Assembly (NCBI GenBank): GCA_002455215.1
Contig: DKKK01000172.1
Coordinates: 1-7,035 of the forward strand
Reading direction: 5' to 3'
From: Anaerolineales bacterium UBA6668
Lineage (GTDB): Bacteria > Chloroflexota > Anaerolineae > Anaerolineales > UBA6668
DNA length: 7,035 bases
The position numbers and the translations under genes are program-made. Each line of letters begins with the position of its first letter. Positions within the stretch are counted from its first letter, which is position 1. The notes below the pieces were generated by a model. The model was given only the letters and a program-made list of their open reading frames with translations, searched no databases and was not told where the DNA came from. Below are positions 6,969-7,035 of this stretch, piece after piece.

Positions 6969-7035
6969 CGACATGGGCTAAATGCGGGAGATGTACCCAA
7001 TAGCGAGTTGCGCTTTTTCTTAAGGAAAAAAGCGC
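6969..7035 (+). repeat. Dispersed palindromic element, copy C (cut by the window end)
   Basis: The left end CGACATGGG (6969-6977) is followed by an arm of the same length as in copy B, containing GGG (6985-6987 region) and CCC (6996-6998) around a short loop. Then come GAGTTGCGC and the core hairpin: GCGC (7010-7013) and GCGC (7032-7035) enclose T and A runs that meet at CTTAAG (7019-7024). This is the cleanest left arm of the three. The right arm, if present, begins at the window edge and cannot be seen. Confidence 0.65.

Larger units (their letters stand above)
6560..7035. other. Non-coding region upstream of clpC
   Basis: No gene is evident to the window end; start codons met here run into stops within a few codons. 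Copy B of the repeat fills 6588-6711 and copy C begins at 6969. Between them, 6712-6968 contains a possible clpC -10 box (6753-6758), a possible rightward promoter (6854-6883), and small inverted pairs such as TGTGC (6863-6867) with GCACA (6877-6881). Nothing resembles a tRNA or a known riboswitch. Confidence 0.6.

Noticed and set aside
3552..7035. CRISPR array, since several hairpin repeats occur.
   Set aside because: Copies are kilobases apart or in separate spacers, vary in length and orientation, and have no regular repeat-spacer pattern.

Overview
The window carries four protein genes in the order > < < <: a poorly characterised multi-pass membrane protein on the + strand (53-1585), then, all on the - strand, a HAD-superfamily phosphatase (1597-2298), an NhaA Na+/H+ antiporter (2388-3551) and a ClpC-type AAA+ chaperone (4088-6559). 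Two long non-coding stretches lie on either side of clpC, at 3552-4087 and from 6560 to the window end. The organism is a bacterium of moderate GC with AT-rich spacers. The N-domain and general style of the ClpC protein look most like those of Chloroflexota, but this is recall of family style and not a search result, so the assignment is tentative.

The genes look chromosomal and housekeeping in character: ion homeostasis (NhaA), protein quality control (ClpC) and phosphate-ester hydrolysis (HAD). They do not form an evident pathway. The membrane protein and the HAD gene converge with only 11 bases between their stop codons. The HAD gene follows nhaA after 89 bases and has its own plausible promoter, so the two need not share one transcript. 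clpC is separated from nhaA by 536 bases.

The most unusual content is non-coding. The spacers hold a family of imperfect palindromic elements. Their core is a GCGC-closed hairpin with T-run and A-run arms meeting at CTTAAG, and their outer arms end in CGACATGGG. One copy (3737-3821) lies between nhaA and clpC, a second (6588-6711) begins 28 bases upstream of the clpC start codon, and a third (6969-7035) is cut by the window end just as its right arm would begin. A degenerate, inverted copy or arm lies upstream of nhaA (3605-3677). A separate 17-bp-arm hairpin (3958-4013) lies downstream of clpC; it pairs fully only in the clpC-sense RNA and shares short matches with the same repeat arms. These are best read as non-autonomous, MITE- or REP-like repeats, possibly also acting as terminators or leader structures.

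I saw no CRISPR array, transposase, tRNA or rRNA, phage gene or defence gene. No new protein system is evident; the repeat family and the uncharacterised membrane protein are what merit follow-up.
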